Shown: positions 15,783-23,626, numbered from the stretch's first letter. The stretch is 38,770 nucleotides of DNA from Clostridiales bacterium (GCA_018374355.1 JAHAFI010000031.1:1-38770); one strand, 5' to 3'. Translations and numbers: made by a program. Notes: generated by a model not told the origin, from the sequence alone.

Positions 15783-17258
15783 ATGATGGGGAAAAAGGAT
15801 AATGCAGAAAGAACACAAATGGAAATTGCCAGTCTGGAAGATCTTGTTCCAAGAAATCATCTGGTACGAAAGCTGGATGAGGCAATCTATCTAAGCTTTA
15901 TTTATGACGAGGTCAGAGATTTATACAGTGATTTTGGGCGTGAAAGCATCGATCCGGTAGTACTGATCAAAATCGCAATGATTCAGTATATCTTCGGGAT
16001 TCCTTCTATGCGTAAAACAATTCGTGAAATCGAAGTGAATTTCGCCTACAGATGGTACTTAGGCTATGGAATGCACGAAGAGATTCCTCATTTTTCTACT
16101 TTTGGGAAGAATTATTCCAGACGTTTTAAAGATACGGACCTGTTTGAAAAAATATTTGCAAGAATCCTCTCAGAAGTTGAAGCCAATGGCTTTCTTGATA
16201 CAGAAAGTCTCTTTATTGATGGTACCCATATCAAAGCCAGTGCCAATGCACACAAGTATCGAAATGAGGTTATCCAGAAGGAAGCCCGCAGCTATGAAAA
16301 AGAATTACAGGAAGAAATCGAAAAGGATCGTCAGGAACATGGAAAAAAGCCGTTGAAAGAAAAGGAACAAGAGCCTGAAACAATTACCCGGAAAGTCAGC
16401 ATCACCGATCCTGAAAGTGGTTGGTTCCATAAAGGTGAGCACAAACAAGTCTTTGCATATGCTGCTAACACCTGCTGTGACAGGAACAATTATGTTCTGG
16501 ATTTTGAAGTGACTGCAGGAAATGTGCATGACAGTGTATCGTTTTGGGAGCTGTACCGACGTTTAAAACAGAACTGGAAATATAGCATGTATTACGTGAT
16601 GGATGCTGGATATAAAATACCGGCAATCGCCCGACAGCTGATAAAAGATGGGAAGACTCCGGTAATGCCGTATAAAAGGCCAATGACGCAGGATGGATTT
16701 TTCAAGAAATATGACTATGTATACGATGAATTCTTTGACTGTTATCTGTGTCCCAACCATAAAGTACTTCATTACAGCACAACAAACCGTGAAGGATATC
16801 GAGAATATAAAAGTGATTGGCTTCTTTGTCAGAGCTGTCCTCATCGAAATCGCTGCACAAACAGTAAGGATAGCGTCAAGGTAATTACCCGCCATATCTG
16901 GGAAGATTATATGGAACAGGTAGAAGAGATCCGTCATACAGCAGGAATGAAAGAAAGATACCAACAGCGTAAGGAAACCATAGAACGTGTTTTCGCAGAT
17001 GCAAAGGAAAAACATGGGATGAGATATACACAGTACAGAGGTTTAGCAAAGATTAAGATGGAGCTTAACCTCTTGTTTGGATGCATGAACTTAAAAAAAC
17101 TGGCAATTTGGAAATGGCGGAATAAATGGGGAGCGAAATATCGTTCCTCGGCATCACGGATTTTCTTTTTTAGAATAGAAACTATGTTTAAAAAATGGAT
17201 ATGGAGTAAAAAACGGTTCGCGATGTTATGTTCGCGAACCGTTTTGTCTACAGTCTGA
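15783..17258 (+). CDS. IS1182 family DDE transposase
   Basis: A 491-residue transposase. The N-terminal DUF772-like domain (LVRKLDEAIYLSFIYDEVRDLYSDFGRESIDPVVLIKIAMIQYIFGI) is followed by the catalytic core: FIDGTHIKA (first Asp, about residue 145), YVMDAGY (second Asp, about 272) and ERVFADAKEKHGMRYTQYRGL (Glu, about 401). A Cys cluster, CYLCPNHKVL then CQSCPHRNRC, resembles a zinc knuckle. A second ATG directly follows the first. The C-terminal about 20 codons run through a terminator hairpin and the right inverted repeat, and the stop TGA uses the last two bases of the element plus the first A of the duplicated target. Confidence 0.92.
   Translation: MMGKKDNAERTQMEIASLEDLVPRNHLVRKLDEAIYLSFIYDEVRDLYSDFGRESIDPVVLIKIAMIQYIFGIPSMRKTIREIEVNFAYRWYLGYGMHEEIPHFSTFGKNYSRRFKDTDLFEKIFARILSEVEANGFLDTESLFIDGTHIKASANAHKYRNEVIQKEARSYEKELQEEIEKDRQEHGKKPLKEKEQEPETITRKVSITDPESGWFHKGEHKQVFAYAANTCCDRNNYVLDFEVTAGNVHDSVSFWELYRRLKQNWKYSMYYVMDAGYKIPAIARQLIKDGKTPVMPYKRPMTQDGFFKKYDYVYDEFFDCYLCPNHKVLHYSTTNREGYREYKSDWLLCQSCPHRNRCTNSKDSVKVITRHIWEDYMEQVEEIRHTAGMKERYQQRKETIERVFADAKEKHGMRYTQYRGLAKIKMELNLLFGCMNLKKLAIWKWRNKWGAKYRSSASRIFFFRIETMFKKWIWSKKRFAMLCSRTVLSTV
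17210..17245. terminator. Terminator hairpin at the right end of the IS
   Basis: AAAACGGTTCGCG (17210-17222) pairs perfectly with CGCGAACCGTTTT (17233-17245). With T-runs on either strand it may act in both directions, ending transposase transcripts and blocking - strand read-through into the element. Confidence 0.75.
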
Positions 17259-17285
17259 AGCAGGTACATTTCAATGTACCTGCTG
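17258..17285. repeat. 28-base target duplication, right copy
   Basis: Identical to 15648-15675. This copy keeps the palindrome but lacks the - strand T-run found beside the left copy, so it is probably not a functional terminator by itself. Confidence 0.85.
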
Positions 17286-17437
17286 GTAACTTTTGTTTGC
17301 AGCAACATATTTAGAAAATCTCTTCCAGAAACGGCAGAGGCACTTCTGGTATCTCAGAGTAACCTGCTGGGGCGTATCAGACTGTGTGAAAACAGCGTTT
17401 TGGACCTGAGCGGGAATATTCTTTCATAATTATCCAG
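17286..17437. other. Non-coding gap between IS and RNA candidate
   Basis: About 150 bases with no recognisable gene. A + strand frame (17274-17426) is open for about 50 codons but has no ribosome site and its start lies in the IS target duplication; I do not call it. Before the IS arrived, this stretch was joined directly to the palindromic terminator. Confidence 0.5.
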
Positions 17438-17708
17438 TCAAAAACCCCGCTGCAAGCAACGGGGCATCAAATTTGTAACGCTGCAGAGCAGCAGGGTATT
17501 TGACCCTCGCAGCAGTCGCCAAATGGATATGCAAGCATATCCGCATGGCTCGTTGCCTGCGGGAATAAATGCTCATATAATGCACTTCGAATTGAACTTC
17601 TCAGGTGATTTGGACGTGAGAAGTAAATGACAGCTTCCTACATCCATGATTTCTCAAAATAGTGGACGATAGCAGGTGAATTTACCTGTATACGTCCAAA
17701 CAGGTGCA
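17438..17708 (-). ncRNA. Candidate structured RNA with intrinsic terminator
   Basis: On the - strand a chain of stems ends in a terminator. In transcript order: GGACG-CAGGT/ACCTG-CGTCC (17697 down to 17664), an 8-base stem TGAGAAGT/ACTTCTCA in + strand terms (17596-17624) with a 13-base loop, a long interrupted hairpin (17508-17561) whose core is GGATATGC/GCATATCC, a GGGT/ACCC hairpin (17494-17506), and finally CCCCGTTGC/GCAGCGGGG (17445-17464) followed by TTTTT. The loop of the second stem contains CGTCCAAA that can instead pair with the 5' strand of the first stem (nine bases). A possible promoter is TTCAAA (17740-17745), 17 bases, TTTATA (17717-17722). It could be a separate RNA or the 3' end of the cbi-kinase operon transcript. 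I do not match it to a named family. Confidence 0.55.
17440..17464 (-). terminator. Strong intrinsic terminator
   Basis: On the - strand a nine-base stem (CCCCGTTGC with GCAGCGGGG, one G-T pair) is followed by TTTTT. It ends the RNA candidate and may also end the cobalt operon that reads toward it. Confidence 0.85.
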
Positions 17709-17887
17709 ATAAACTGTATAAATGAAGTTTTCTTTCAGATTTGAAGCAAATATTTGGATAATATCGGTAGGATTTTCCAGCTCATGTCCAAAGTGCTGAT
17801 TTCCAGTCGCTGCAGGCTTGTTTTTGGATACTGAAAGAGAAACGCAGACCTGTTCCGGAGGATTCTCACAAGCTGTTTACTACCGAC
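17709..17887. other. Spacer after the kinase gene
   Basis: About 180 bases between the histidine kinase stop and the RNA candidate. I see no gene; only a weak CTGTTT/AAACAG stem near the kinase stop and the possible promoter described under the RNA. Confidence 0.5.
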
Positions 17888-19093
17888 TTACAAACAGCGA
17901 AACTCCACATGAAACGCATTCATCCCATTCTTACTTTCCGCCCAGATTTTCCCTTTATGCTGTTCCACAATATTTTCCGCGATGGACAGGCCGATACCGA
18001 AGCTTCCGTTACGGCTTCTGGCTTTATCGGTACGGTAAAAACGTTTGAAAATATGCTGCAATTCCTCCTGAGGGATGGCTTTCCCTTCGTTTGCAACAGT
18101 AAGAAGGCAGTGGCCTTTCCTGCGTTTTTCCAGATGAACCCAAGTACTGCCTTTGTCTTTGGCATATTTTTGTGCATTATCCAGAAGAATTTCCAAAAGC
18201 TGGCGAAGCAGAGCTTCATCTCCGGTGATAGTAAGACCGGGCTGGATTTGGGATGTCAGGGTGAGACCCTTTTCAAAAAACACCGGTTCAAAGGGAAGAA
18301 GAGCGTCGGAAACCAGCTTGCCAAAATCCACAGAAGCATAGACCACATGGGATTGGGGCTGCTCAGTTCTTGCCAGCGCCAGCATCTGCTCAATCAGTCC
18401 CTTCATCTGGTGGGACATGGTCAGGATACTTCTGGAAAATCTGGTACGGCTTTCCCCGTCAAACTCCGGATTCTGTATCAGTTCCGCATTGGTCATAATC
18501 ACGGTGAGCGGCGTTTTGAGTTCATGGGAGACATCCGCCACAAACTGACGCTGCTGCTGCCACGCCTGATCCACAGGCTTAACGGCCCATTTGGCCAAAA
18601 AAATACTGATTCCCAGAAAAATCAGAAAACTGACTCCGCCAATCAGCAGGCAGTTTTCCAGAAGGCTTCGCAAAGCGGCTATTTCACTGGAAATATCTGC
18701 AAATACAAAAAACTGATTCAGCGGAGTATGGACTCTGTAATACCGCAGATTATACTCCTCCAAAACGCCGAAATTTTCGGAGGAGGAGCGGATGGTATCC
18801 ACCAGAGTTTTTAAAAATTCATTGTCCGTAAGATCATAATAACCGCCGGAGGTGGTGAGCTCTCCTTGATTTCCAACGTAAAGGACAAAATAGGGAAGCC
18901 GGACATCTTCGCCGGGTTCCTGAGGAAGCCCGGGGCGCAGGGGATGCTCCGCGATATTCTGCATGGTCCTAAGGCTTGCCGTTTCAAGATTGGCCTTTGT
19001 AAACTGATAGACCATGACCAGAATAATACAGAGCATCAAGGTTACGATACTCATATTGATGACGATAAATTTAGCTCGCAGTCTTTTAAGCAT
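17888..19093 (-). CDS. Sensor histidine kinase
   Basis: A 401-residue membrane kinase. From the ATG at 19093 it has a first membrane segment (about residues 9-30), an outer sensor region of about 115 residues, a second membrane segment (about 147-168), then FVADVSHELKTPLTVI with phosphoacceptor His190, an N-box LLDNAQKYA and the G-box FGIGLSIAENI. I prefer this start because GGAGG sits nine bases upstream; a GTG two codons earlier (19099) would be only three bases from it. It overlaps the response regulator stop by eight bases. The signal is unknown; the operon suggests cobalt, cobalamin or a tetrapyrrole, but this is inference. Confidence 0.92.
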   Translation of the reverse strand: MLKRLRAKFIVINMSIVTLMLCIILVMVYQFTKANLETASLRTMQNIAEHPLRPGLPQEPGEDVRLPYFVLYVGNQGELTTSGGYYDLTDNEFLKTLVDTIRSSSENFGVLEEYNLRYYRVHTPLNQFFVFADISSEIAALRSLLENCLLIGGVSFLIFLGISIFLAKWAVKPVDQAWQQQRQFVADVSHELKTPLTVIMTNAELIQNPEFDGESRTRFSRSILTMSHQMKGLIEQMLALARTEQPQSHVVYASVDFGKLVSDALLPFEPVFFEKGLTLTSQIQPGLTITGDEALLRQLLEILLDNAQKYAKDKGSTWVHLEKRRKGHCLLTVANEGKAIPQEELQHIFKRFYRTDKARSRNGSFGIGLSIAENIVEQHKGKIWAESKNGMNAFHVEFRCL

Positions 19094-19763
19094 TTTCACG
19101 CACCTCCAGATGATATCCCAGTCTGCGAATGGTTTCGATGCGGATATTGGAACCGATGCTGGCCAGTTTCTTCCTCAAAAATCCGATGTAAACCTCCACG
19201 TGATTTTCCACCGCATCGGAATCATATCCCCACACCTTTGTCAGGATGGCTTCTTTGGAAAGGTTCCTGCTTCCGCTTTGCAGAAGAAACCGCATGATAT
19301 CAAATTCCTTTGCGGAAAGCCGCACGCTGTTGGAGCCGCAGACCAGCATGGCCGAGGACAGATCCAGCGAGGTATTTCCCAGAGCTGCTTCATTCACCTG
19401 ACTTCCCTGTCTGCGGAGCAGGGCATTGATGCAGGCAAGGAGTTCTCTGGTATCGAAGGGTTTTGTCAGATAATAATCCGCCCCGCAGTTCAGGCCGGTA
19501 ATCCGGTCCTCAAGCTCTGCCTTTGCGGTCAGCATCAAAATAGGAGTCCCCAGATGTCTGGCACGGATATTTTTTGCCACCTGATAGCCGTTCACCTTCG
19601 GCATCATAACATCGAGAATCAAAAGGTCATAGATATCCAGAGCAGCGTATTCGATTCCCGCTTCCCCGTCATATACAATCTCCACATCAAATCCGCTGCT
19701 TTTCAGCAGATCCCCGATGGAATCCGCCAGCAGCTTTTCATCTTCAATAATCAGTATTTTCAA
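19086..19763 (-). CDS. OmpR-family response regulator
   Basis: A 225-residue regulator. The receiver domain starts MKILIIEDE and has the phosphoacceptor Asp51 in LILDVMMPKVNGY, Thr79 and Lys101 (YLTKPFDTREL). The C-terminal half is a winged helix (RLSAKEFDIMRFLLQSGSRNLSKEAILTKVWGY, then VEVYIGFLRKKL). Translation should start at TTG (19761-19763), because the receiver begins exactly there; no in-frame ATG fits. GGAGG lies about 12-13 bases upstream inside cbiK, a long spacing. The gene overlaps the end of cbiK by 20 bases, which ties its translation to the cobalt operon. Confidence 0.93.
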   Translation of the reverse strand: MKILIIEDEKLLADSIGDLLKSSGFDVEIVYDGEAGIEYAALDIYDLLILDVMMPKVNGYQVAKNIRARHLGTPILMLTAKAELEDRITGLNCGADYYLTKPFDTRELLACINALLRRQGSQVNEAALGNTSLDLSSAMLVCGSNSVRLSAKEFDIMRFLLQSGSRNLSKEAILTKVWGYDSDAVENHVEVYIGFLRKKLASIGSNIRIETIRRLGYHLEVRENA

Positions 19764-21426
19764 GGTTGTTTCCGATAGCCTCCTTCACATGGCGGACAAA
19801 CAATTCTCTTACAGCCGGATATTCCCCCAGTCCTTTCAGACGGCAGTCCACCCCGAAACCGTGTTCCTCAAACTGACATCTCCATGAATCCGGGTCATCC
19901 CCTGCCATATCGTTGGTGGCGTGATCACCGGCAACGATCATAAACGGAGCCAGAATAACCTGCTGATAAGATTTTTCTTTTACCATTTTCAGCAGCGTTT
20001 CCATAGAAGGGTAGGCTTCCACCGTGCCCAGATAAATATTGGAATGGCCCTTATCCTTAAAAGAATAATCCAGCGCCGCATAAATCGCATTGGCATAATG
20101 GGTGGTTCCATGGCCCATGAGCACCAGAGCCTTGGTATCGTCAAGCTCCGGAAACTCCCCGGAAATTGCTTCGATCATATCCCAGTTATCCTGCTCGCTG
20201 GTAAGCAGAGGTGTTCCGAAGGTAATGCTGTGAAAATCGTCCCGATAGGAGAGTGCATCCTCCTTCATCAGATCATTTTCAATACCGTTGATGACATGGG
20301 TAGGCTGAACGATCACATCCGTGATTCCGTCCGCCTTCATCTGTTCCATGGCTTCTTTTACGTTGTTGATTTTCACTCCGTCCCGTTTCAGGATTTTTGC
20401 CATGATCATTTTGCTGGTCCATGCCCGGTAAATCTGATAATCCGGAAATGCATTGCCGATTTCATTTTCAATCACATCGATGGTTTTTTCTCTCGTATCG
20501 TGGTAGCTGGTACCGAAGCTTACCACCAGAATTGCTTTCTTGCTCTGATTCATAGGTGTTTTTCCTCCGTAGTATGATCTTTCATTGAGCGCAGCGATGT
20601 GCGCTTCCAGTTCTTTTAAATTTCGGGGGATTGGAAGAGAAGTCTTTAAAATCCCCTTTTTGCATAAGCTGTCGAACAGCTCCAGACAGGCGGGCTGTTC
20701 CAGATTCGTTGCCGCCAGAGCGGACTTGTTGGCAAATACCTGCTCCGGGGTGCCGCTCATCAGAACCTTTCCGTCCTTCAGTAAAAAGACGTCATCGGCC
20801 CATGAAAAGGCATAATTCACATCGTGGGTAGCCATCAGAACAGTAATTCCATCTGCCGTGAGCTGGTCTACAATCTTATTGACCATGGTGGTGTGTTTAG
20901 GGTCGAGGGCTGCGGCCGGCTCATCCAGAATAATGATCTCCGGATGCATCACCAGAATATCGGCGATGGAGACCTGTTTTTTCTGACCGCCGCTCAGGGC
21001 ATGAGAGGGCTTATGGCGAAAAGGCGTAATTTCCAGATAATCGATCACCTGTTCCACCTCCTGTTTTGCCTGCTCTTCGCTGACACCCAGATTCAGGATG
21101 CCGAAAGAGATTTCCTGATAGACGCTGGCGGAAAACAATTGGTTATCCGGATCCTGAAACACGATGCCCACCTTGCTTCGAAGGTTTAAAAGCCCCTTTC
21201 TGGAATAGTCCGCCGGTTCACCGTTAAAATATAAGGTACCCTTCGTGGGGCGGTGGATTCCGTTGCAGCATAGGAAAAAGGTGGATTTGCCGGAACCGTT
21301 TGCTCCCATAAAGGCCACCTTGTGTCCCCGCTTGATTTCAAGGGAAAGCCCGTTTAACGAATGGCTCTTTTCATCGTCATAAGAAAAATACAGGTTGTCG
21401 GCTTTTAAAATAATATCGTCATTCAT
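19744..21426 (-). CDS. cbiO-cbiK: Cobalt ECF transporter ATPase CbiO joined in frame to cobaltochelatase CbiK
   Basis: One open frame of 560 codons. Residues 1-291 are CbiO: Walker A GANGSGKST (41-49), LSGGQKKQVSIADIL (144-158), IIILDEPAAALDP and HDVNYAFSWADDV. Residues 292-560 are sirohydrochlorin cobaltochelatase CbiK: AILVVSFGTSYHDTREKTI, LMGHGTTHYA with His439, and APFMIVAGDHATNDMAG with His502; these match the metal-site His145 and His207 of Salmonella CbiK. Between them is no stop, yet an ATG at 20553 (Met292) is preceded by GGAGG with ten-base spacing, so CbiK can also be made alone. CbiO energises cobalt uptake with CbiM, N and Q; CbiK inserts cobalt into sirohydrochlorin. The ATG overlaps the last codons of the frameshifted cbiQ frame. 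Confidence 0.9.
   Translation of the reverse strand: MNDDIILKADNLYFSYDDEKSHSLNGLSLEIKRGHKVAFMGANGSGKSTFFLCCNGIHRPTKGTLYFNGEPADYSRKGLLNLRSKVGIVFQDPDNQLFSASVYQEISFGILNLGVSEEQAKQEVEQVIDYLEITPFRHKPSHALSGGQKKQVSIADILVMHPEIIILDEPAAALDPKHTTMVNKIVDQLTADGITVLMATHDVNYAFSWADDVFLLKDGKVLMSGTPEQVFANKSALAATNLEQPACLELFDSLCKKGILKTSLPIPRNLKELEAHIAALNERSYYGGKTPMNQSKKAILVVSFGTSYHDTREKTIDVIENEIGNAFPDYQIYRAWTSKMIMAKILKRDGVKINNVKEAMEQMKADGITDVIVQPTHVINGIENDLMKEDALSYRDDFHSITFGTPLLTSEQDNWDMIEAISGEFPELDDTKALVLMGHGTTHYANAIYAALDYSFKDKGHSNIYLGTVEAYPSMETLLKMVKEKSYQQVILAPFMIVAGDHATNDMAGDDPDSWRCQFEEHGFGVDCRLKGLGEYPAVRELFVRHVKEAIGNNLENTDY
20551..20568 (-). promoter_or_regulatory. Internal ribosome binding site and start for CbiK
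   Basis: GGAGG (20564-20568 on the - strand) stands ten bases before an in-frame ATG at 20553. The protein from there begins MNQSKKAILVVSFGTSYHD, the usual CbiK N-terminus, so independent initiation within the CbiO-CbiK frame is likely. Confidence 0.65.
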
Positions 21427-21468
21427 AAAAAATCCTTTCTATAAAAATGTAACCGTAAAATGTAACTG

Positions 21469-22232
21469 TTACAAAACTGCCCAGCAGACCAGCAGGAACA
21501 GTTCAAATATAAGAATCGCCAGCAGATGTTTTTTGCTTGGCGGAAAGGTCTCATTGAGAACACGGATGGTTCCGTCGTAACAGCGGGATTCCATGGCGTC
21601 ATAAAGGGCATTTGCCCGCTTAAAGGAGCGGAGCAGAAGCACGGAAGCCATGCCCTGAAGGATTTCAAAGAAGTTTTATAATTTTTATTTCCCAGACGGG
21701 AATGCTGGGAGGTGGTGATTGCCGAAGCAACCGACATTAGGATGAAAATGAACCGGTAAATAAGCATCATAAGCTCAATGAGCAGCTTTGGACAGTGAAT
21801 CTTTTTTAAAACATTCAGAATGTCGGGAACCGGTGTGTTAAAGGAAAGAAAATACAGGCAGGATACGGAGGCCAGTGCCGTCAGCATCAACTGCAGGGAA
21901 TACCGGAAGGATTCCCTGCTGCCTGTCAGATACCAAGAACCGATGGCCAAATGAAACAGGTCGGAGGGTTCTTTCGAAAGATTAAACATAATAGCCAGCG
22001 TGCTGAAGAATAAAAACACCAGAGGAACCATTAAAAAACGCAGATAACGGAAAAAAGGGATTCCGCCCTTTTTTACGGTTAGAATCCCTGTAGCTGCCAA
22101 TACGATACATGCGACTGCAACTGAACGACTGATTACACACAGCAGCAGTGTAATAATTGCAAACGCAAATTTCTCTCCGGCGTTCACATATCTAAGCTTA
22201 GAATTGTAGCAAAGCTTGTCAATGGTAATCAT
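21469..22232 (-). pseudogene. cbiQ: Cobalt ECF transporter transmembrane protein CbiQ, frameshifted
   Basis: The ATG at 22232 opens a CbiQ frame with several membrane segments that reads normally to SRLGNKNYKTSLKSF. It then turns into unrelated sequence (RAWLPCFCSAPLSG...) and runs to 21423. The proper continuation, GMASVLLLRSFKRANALYDAMESRCYDGTIRVLNETF, with the conserved CbiQ coupling motif, is in another frame from about 21657 to a stop at 21469. A single missing base near 21655-21662 (for example TTCCAG shortened to TTCAG) explains it; repaired length would be about 254 residues. Either cobalt uptake is impaired, or this is a sequencing error or a programmed shift. GGAAAGGAG precedes the ATG. 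Confidence 0.85.
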
Positions 22233-22247
22233 GGAGAACTCCTTTCC

Positions 22248-22553
22248 TTACTCGCCTTTTCCCAGTTTTTTCCGTTCTACCAGACGGCCCATGCAGAAGG
22301 AAATGATTCCCACACCGATTCCGGTCTGTACACAGAACAGAAGACTTTCCACTTCACCGGGAAGCTCTCCGCCTAAGATGTTTTCAATCAGGGGAGCGGC
22401 GATTGGCTCGAAACCGGAGTTGACTTCCTCCACAACGGTGCTTCCCGCATCGTCTGAACCGCCGAACTCTGCATCCTTTAAGGCAAAAAGCGGAATAAAT
22501 GCCATCAAAACGATAACGACGGATAAAATAATAACAATGGTACTCTTTTTCAT
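22248..22553 (-). CDS. cbiN: Cobalt ECF transporter component CbiN
   Basis: A 101-residue protein with two membrane helices, one at the N-terminus (residues 5-25) and one near 73-91, joined by an outer loop containing FGGSDDAGS. The pattern SDDA then ENILGGELPGEVESLLFCVQTGIGVGI is typical of CbiN. It assists CbiM in loading cobalt. Its ATG begins one base after the cbiM stop and its stop lies 15 bases before cbiQ. Confidence 0.92.
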   Translation of the reverse strand: MKKSTIVIILSVVIVLMAFIPLFALKDAEFGGSDDAGSTVVEEVNSGFEPIAAPLIENILGGELPGEVESLLFCVQTGIGVGIISFCMGRLVERKKLGKGE

Positions 22554-22554
22554 A

Positions 22555-23301
22555 TTATTTGCCCTCCTTCATAAATCCGATGGCCCGCAGTTCCGGTTTT
22601 GCATAGGTGTGAAGAGCCATGAAAATCATACAGGTGATCAGTCCTTCGATGATCGCCAGCGGAACCTGTGTCGGTGCAAATACCGTCATGAATTTTCCGA
22701 TAGCGCCGAATACAGTGGTATCTGCATGGTGTGCAAGACCCAACTGGACAGCGGTTACGCAGTATGTAAACAGATCTCCCAGACAGGCTGCAAGGAAAAC
22801 GGAAACATAAGTGTTGACTTTACATTTTTTACACAGTTTATAGATTCCGAAGGAAACCAGCGGTCCGGCAACAGCCATGGAGAAGGTATTTGCTCCGATG
22901 GTGGTCAGTCCGCCGTGAGCCAGTAAAAGCGCCTGAAACAGAAGAACAATGAGGCCCAGAATACTGGTGGCTGCAGGTCCGAACAGAATCGCGCCCAGAC
23001 CGGTTCCGGTCATATGGGAACAGCTTCCCGTTACGGACGGAATCTTCAGTGAAGAAATAACAAAGATAAAAGCTCCGGACATGGCCAGAAGGATCAGCGC
23101 TTTCCGGTTTTCATTTAATACTTTCCGAATAGACAGGAAGCCTGCTGCAAGAAACGGCAGACAGATCACACCCCATGCTACGCAGAAGCCTGCAGGCAGA
23201 TACCCCTCCATGATGTGCATCGCACTGGCCGTGGTCATTACACCGAAGTACAGTGAGAATGCGCTGATAACAGCAATGATACGTTTTTGTTTGTGAGTCA
23301 T
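22555..23301 (-). CDS. cbiM: Cobalt ECF transporter substrate-capture protein CbiM
   Basis: A 248-residue membrane protein. From the ATG at 23301 it has a signal-like N-terminus (MTHKQKRIIAVISAFSLYFGVMTTASA) followed by MHIMEGYLP; cleavage before this Met would leave the Met-His N-terminus that binds Co2+ in CbiM/NikM. SSLKIPSVTGSCSHMTGTGLGAILFGP and LLLAHGGLTTIGANTFSMAVAGP hold further conserved His and Asn residues. AAAGGAG precedes this ATG with good spacing. The frame is open upstream to 23448, but that part reads through the riboswitch and is not coding. It heads the operon cbiMNQ-cbiO/cbiK-regulator-kinase. Confidence 0.95.
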   Translation of the reverse strand: MTHKQKRIIAVISAFSLYFGVMTTASAMHIMEGYLPAGFCVAWGVICLPFLAAGFLSIRKVLNENRKALILLAMSGAFIFVISSLKIPSVTGSCSHMTGTGLGAILFGPAATSILGLIVLLFQALLLAHGGLTTIGANTFSMAVAGPLVSFGIYKLCKKCKVNTYVSVFLAACLGDLFTYCVTAVQLGLAHHADTTVFGAIGKFMTVFAPTQVPLAIIEGLITCMIFMALHTYAKPELRAIGFMKEGK

Positions 23302-23333
23302 TTTTTTTCTCCTTTCATCCCTTGAAAAATTGT

Positions 23334-23372
23334 AAAAAAATACGCCGGATCGCTGACTACCTACGACCGACG
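23334..23372 (-). terminator. Terminator in the riboswitch expression platform
   Basis: On the - strand a stem CGTCGG-TCG / CGA-T-CCGGCG (23343-23372) is followed by TATTTTTTT (to 23334). It lies between the cobalamin riboswitch and cbiM, the usual place for transcription attenuation. Confidence 0.75.
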
Positions 23373-23465
23373 TTCTGGGATAATCCACAAAGAAAAAGAA
23401 ACTTTCCCCGTGGAACAATCCTACACTTTGCCATCGTTCGTAACACAAGTGTACCTATCGTGTGA

Positions 23466-23626
23466 CGGGCAGGTCTTCTGGCTCAGGAGTCCTCATATTG
23501 TTTCGCCTTCCCAGTTTCCCAGTGACATATTGAAACATACTCGTCCATTACAGCGGCGTGACCGCGGGGGAATGTAACCCCTCTTTCCTCTTAGCCTGCG
23601 GAGAAAAACGCAGGAACCTCATCACA
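23466..23626 (-). promoter_or_regulatory. Cobalamin riboswitch controlling the cbiM operon
   Basis: On the - strand the leader contains the B12-box motif GAGCCAGAAGACCTGCC (23468-23484), the core GAAACTGGGAAG-type segment around 23505-23520, and the upstream paired element GAGGTTCCTGCG...CGCAGG (about 23598-23620). These are the conserved parts of AdoCbl riboswitches. It precedes cbiM by about 165 bases that hold a terminator, so high cobalamin should stop transcription of cobalt uptake and, downstream, of cbiK and the two-component genes. Confidence 0.93.

Larger units (their letters stand above)
15676..17257 (+). mobile_element. IS1182-like insertion sequence, complete
   Basis: A 1582-base element with perfect 14-base terminal inverted repeats, CAGACTGTAGACAA at 15676-15689 and its complement at 17244-17257. 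It carries one transposase gene, an internal promoter, and outward-flanking hairpins at both ends: a terminator inside the left end (15685-15722) and another overlapping the end of the transposase frame (17210-17245). A 28-base direct repeat flanks it. Everything needed for movement appears intact, so insertion may be recent; the two flanking copies are identical. Confidence 0.9.

Noticed and set aside
17274..17426. A 50-codon + strand frame right of the insertion sequence
   Set aside because: Its ATG lies in the IS target duplication, there is no ribosome site, and the translation is not like a known protein.
23302..23448. N-terminal extension of CbiM by 49 codons
   Set aside because: It runs through the riboswitch expression platform; a normal signal peptide and ribosome site define the start at 23301.
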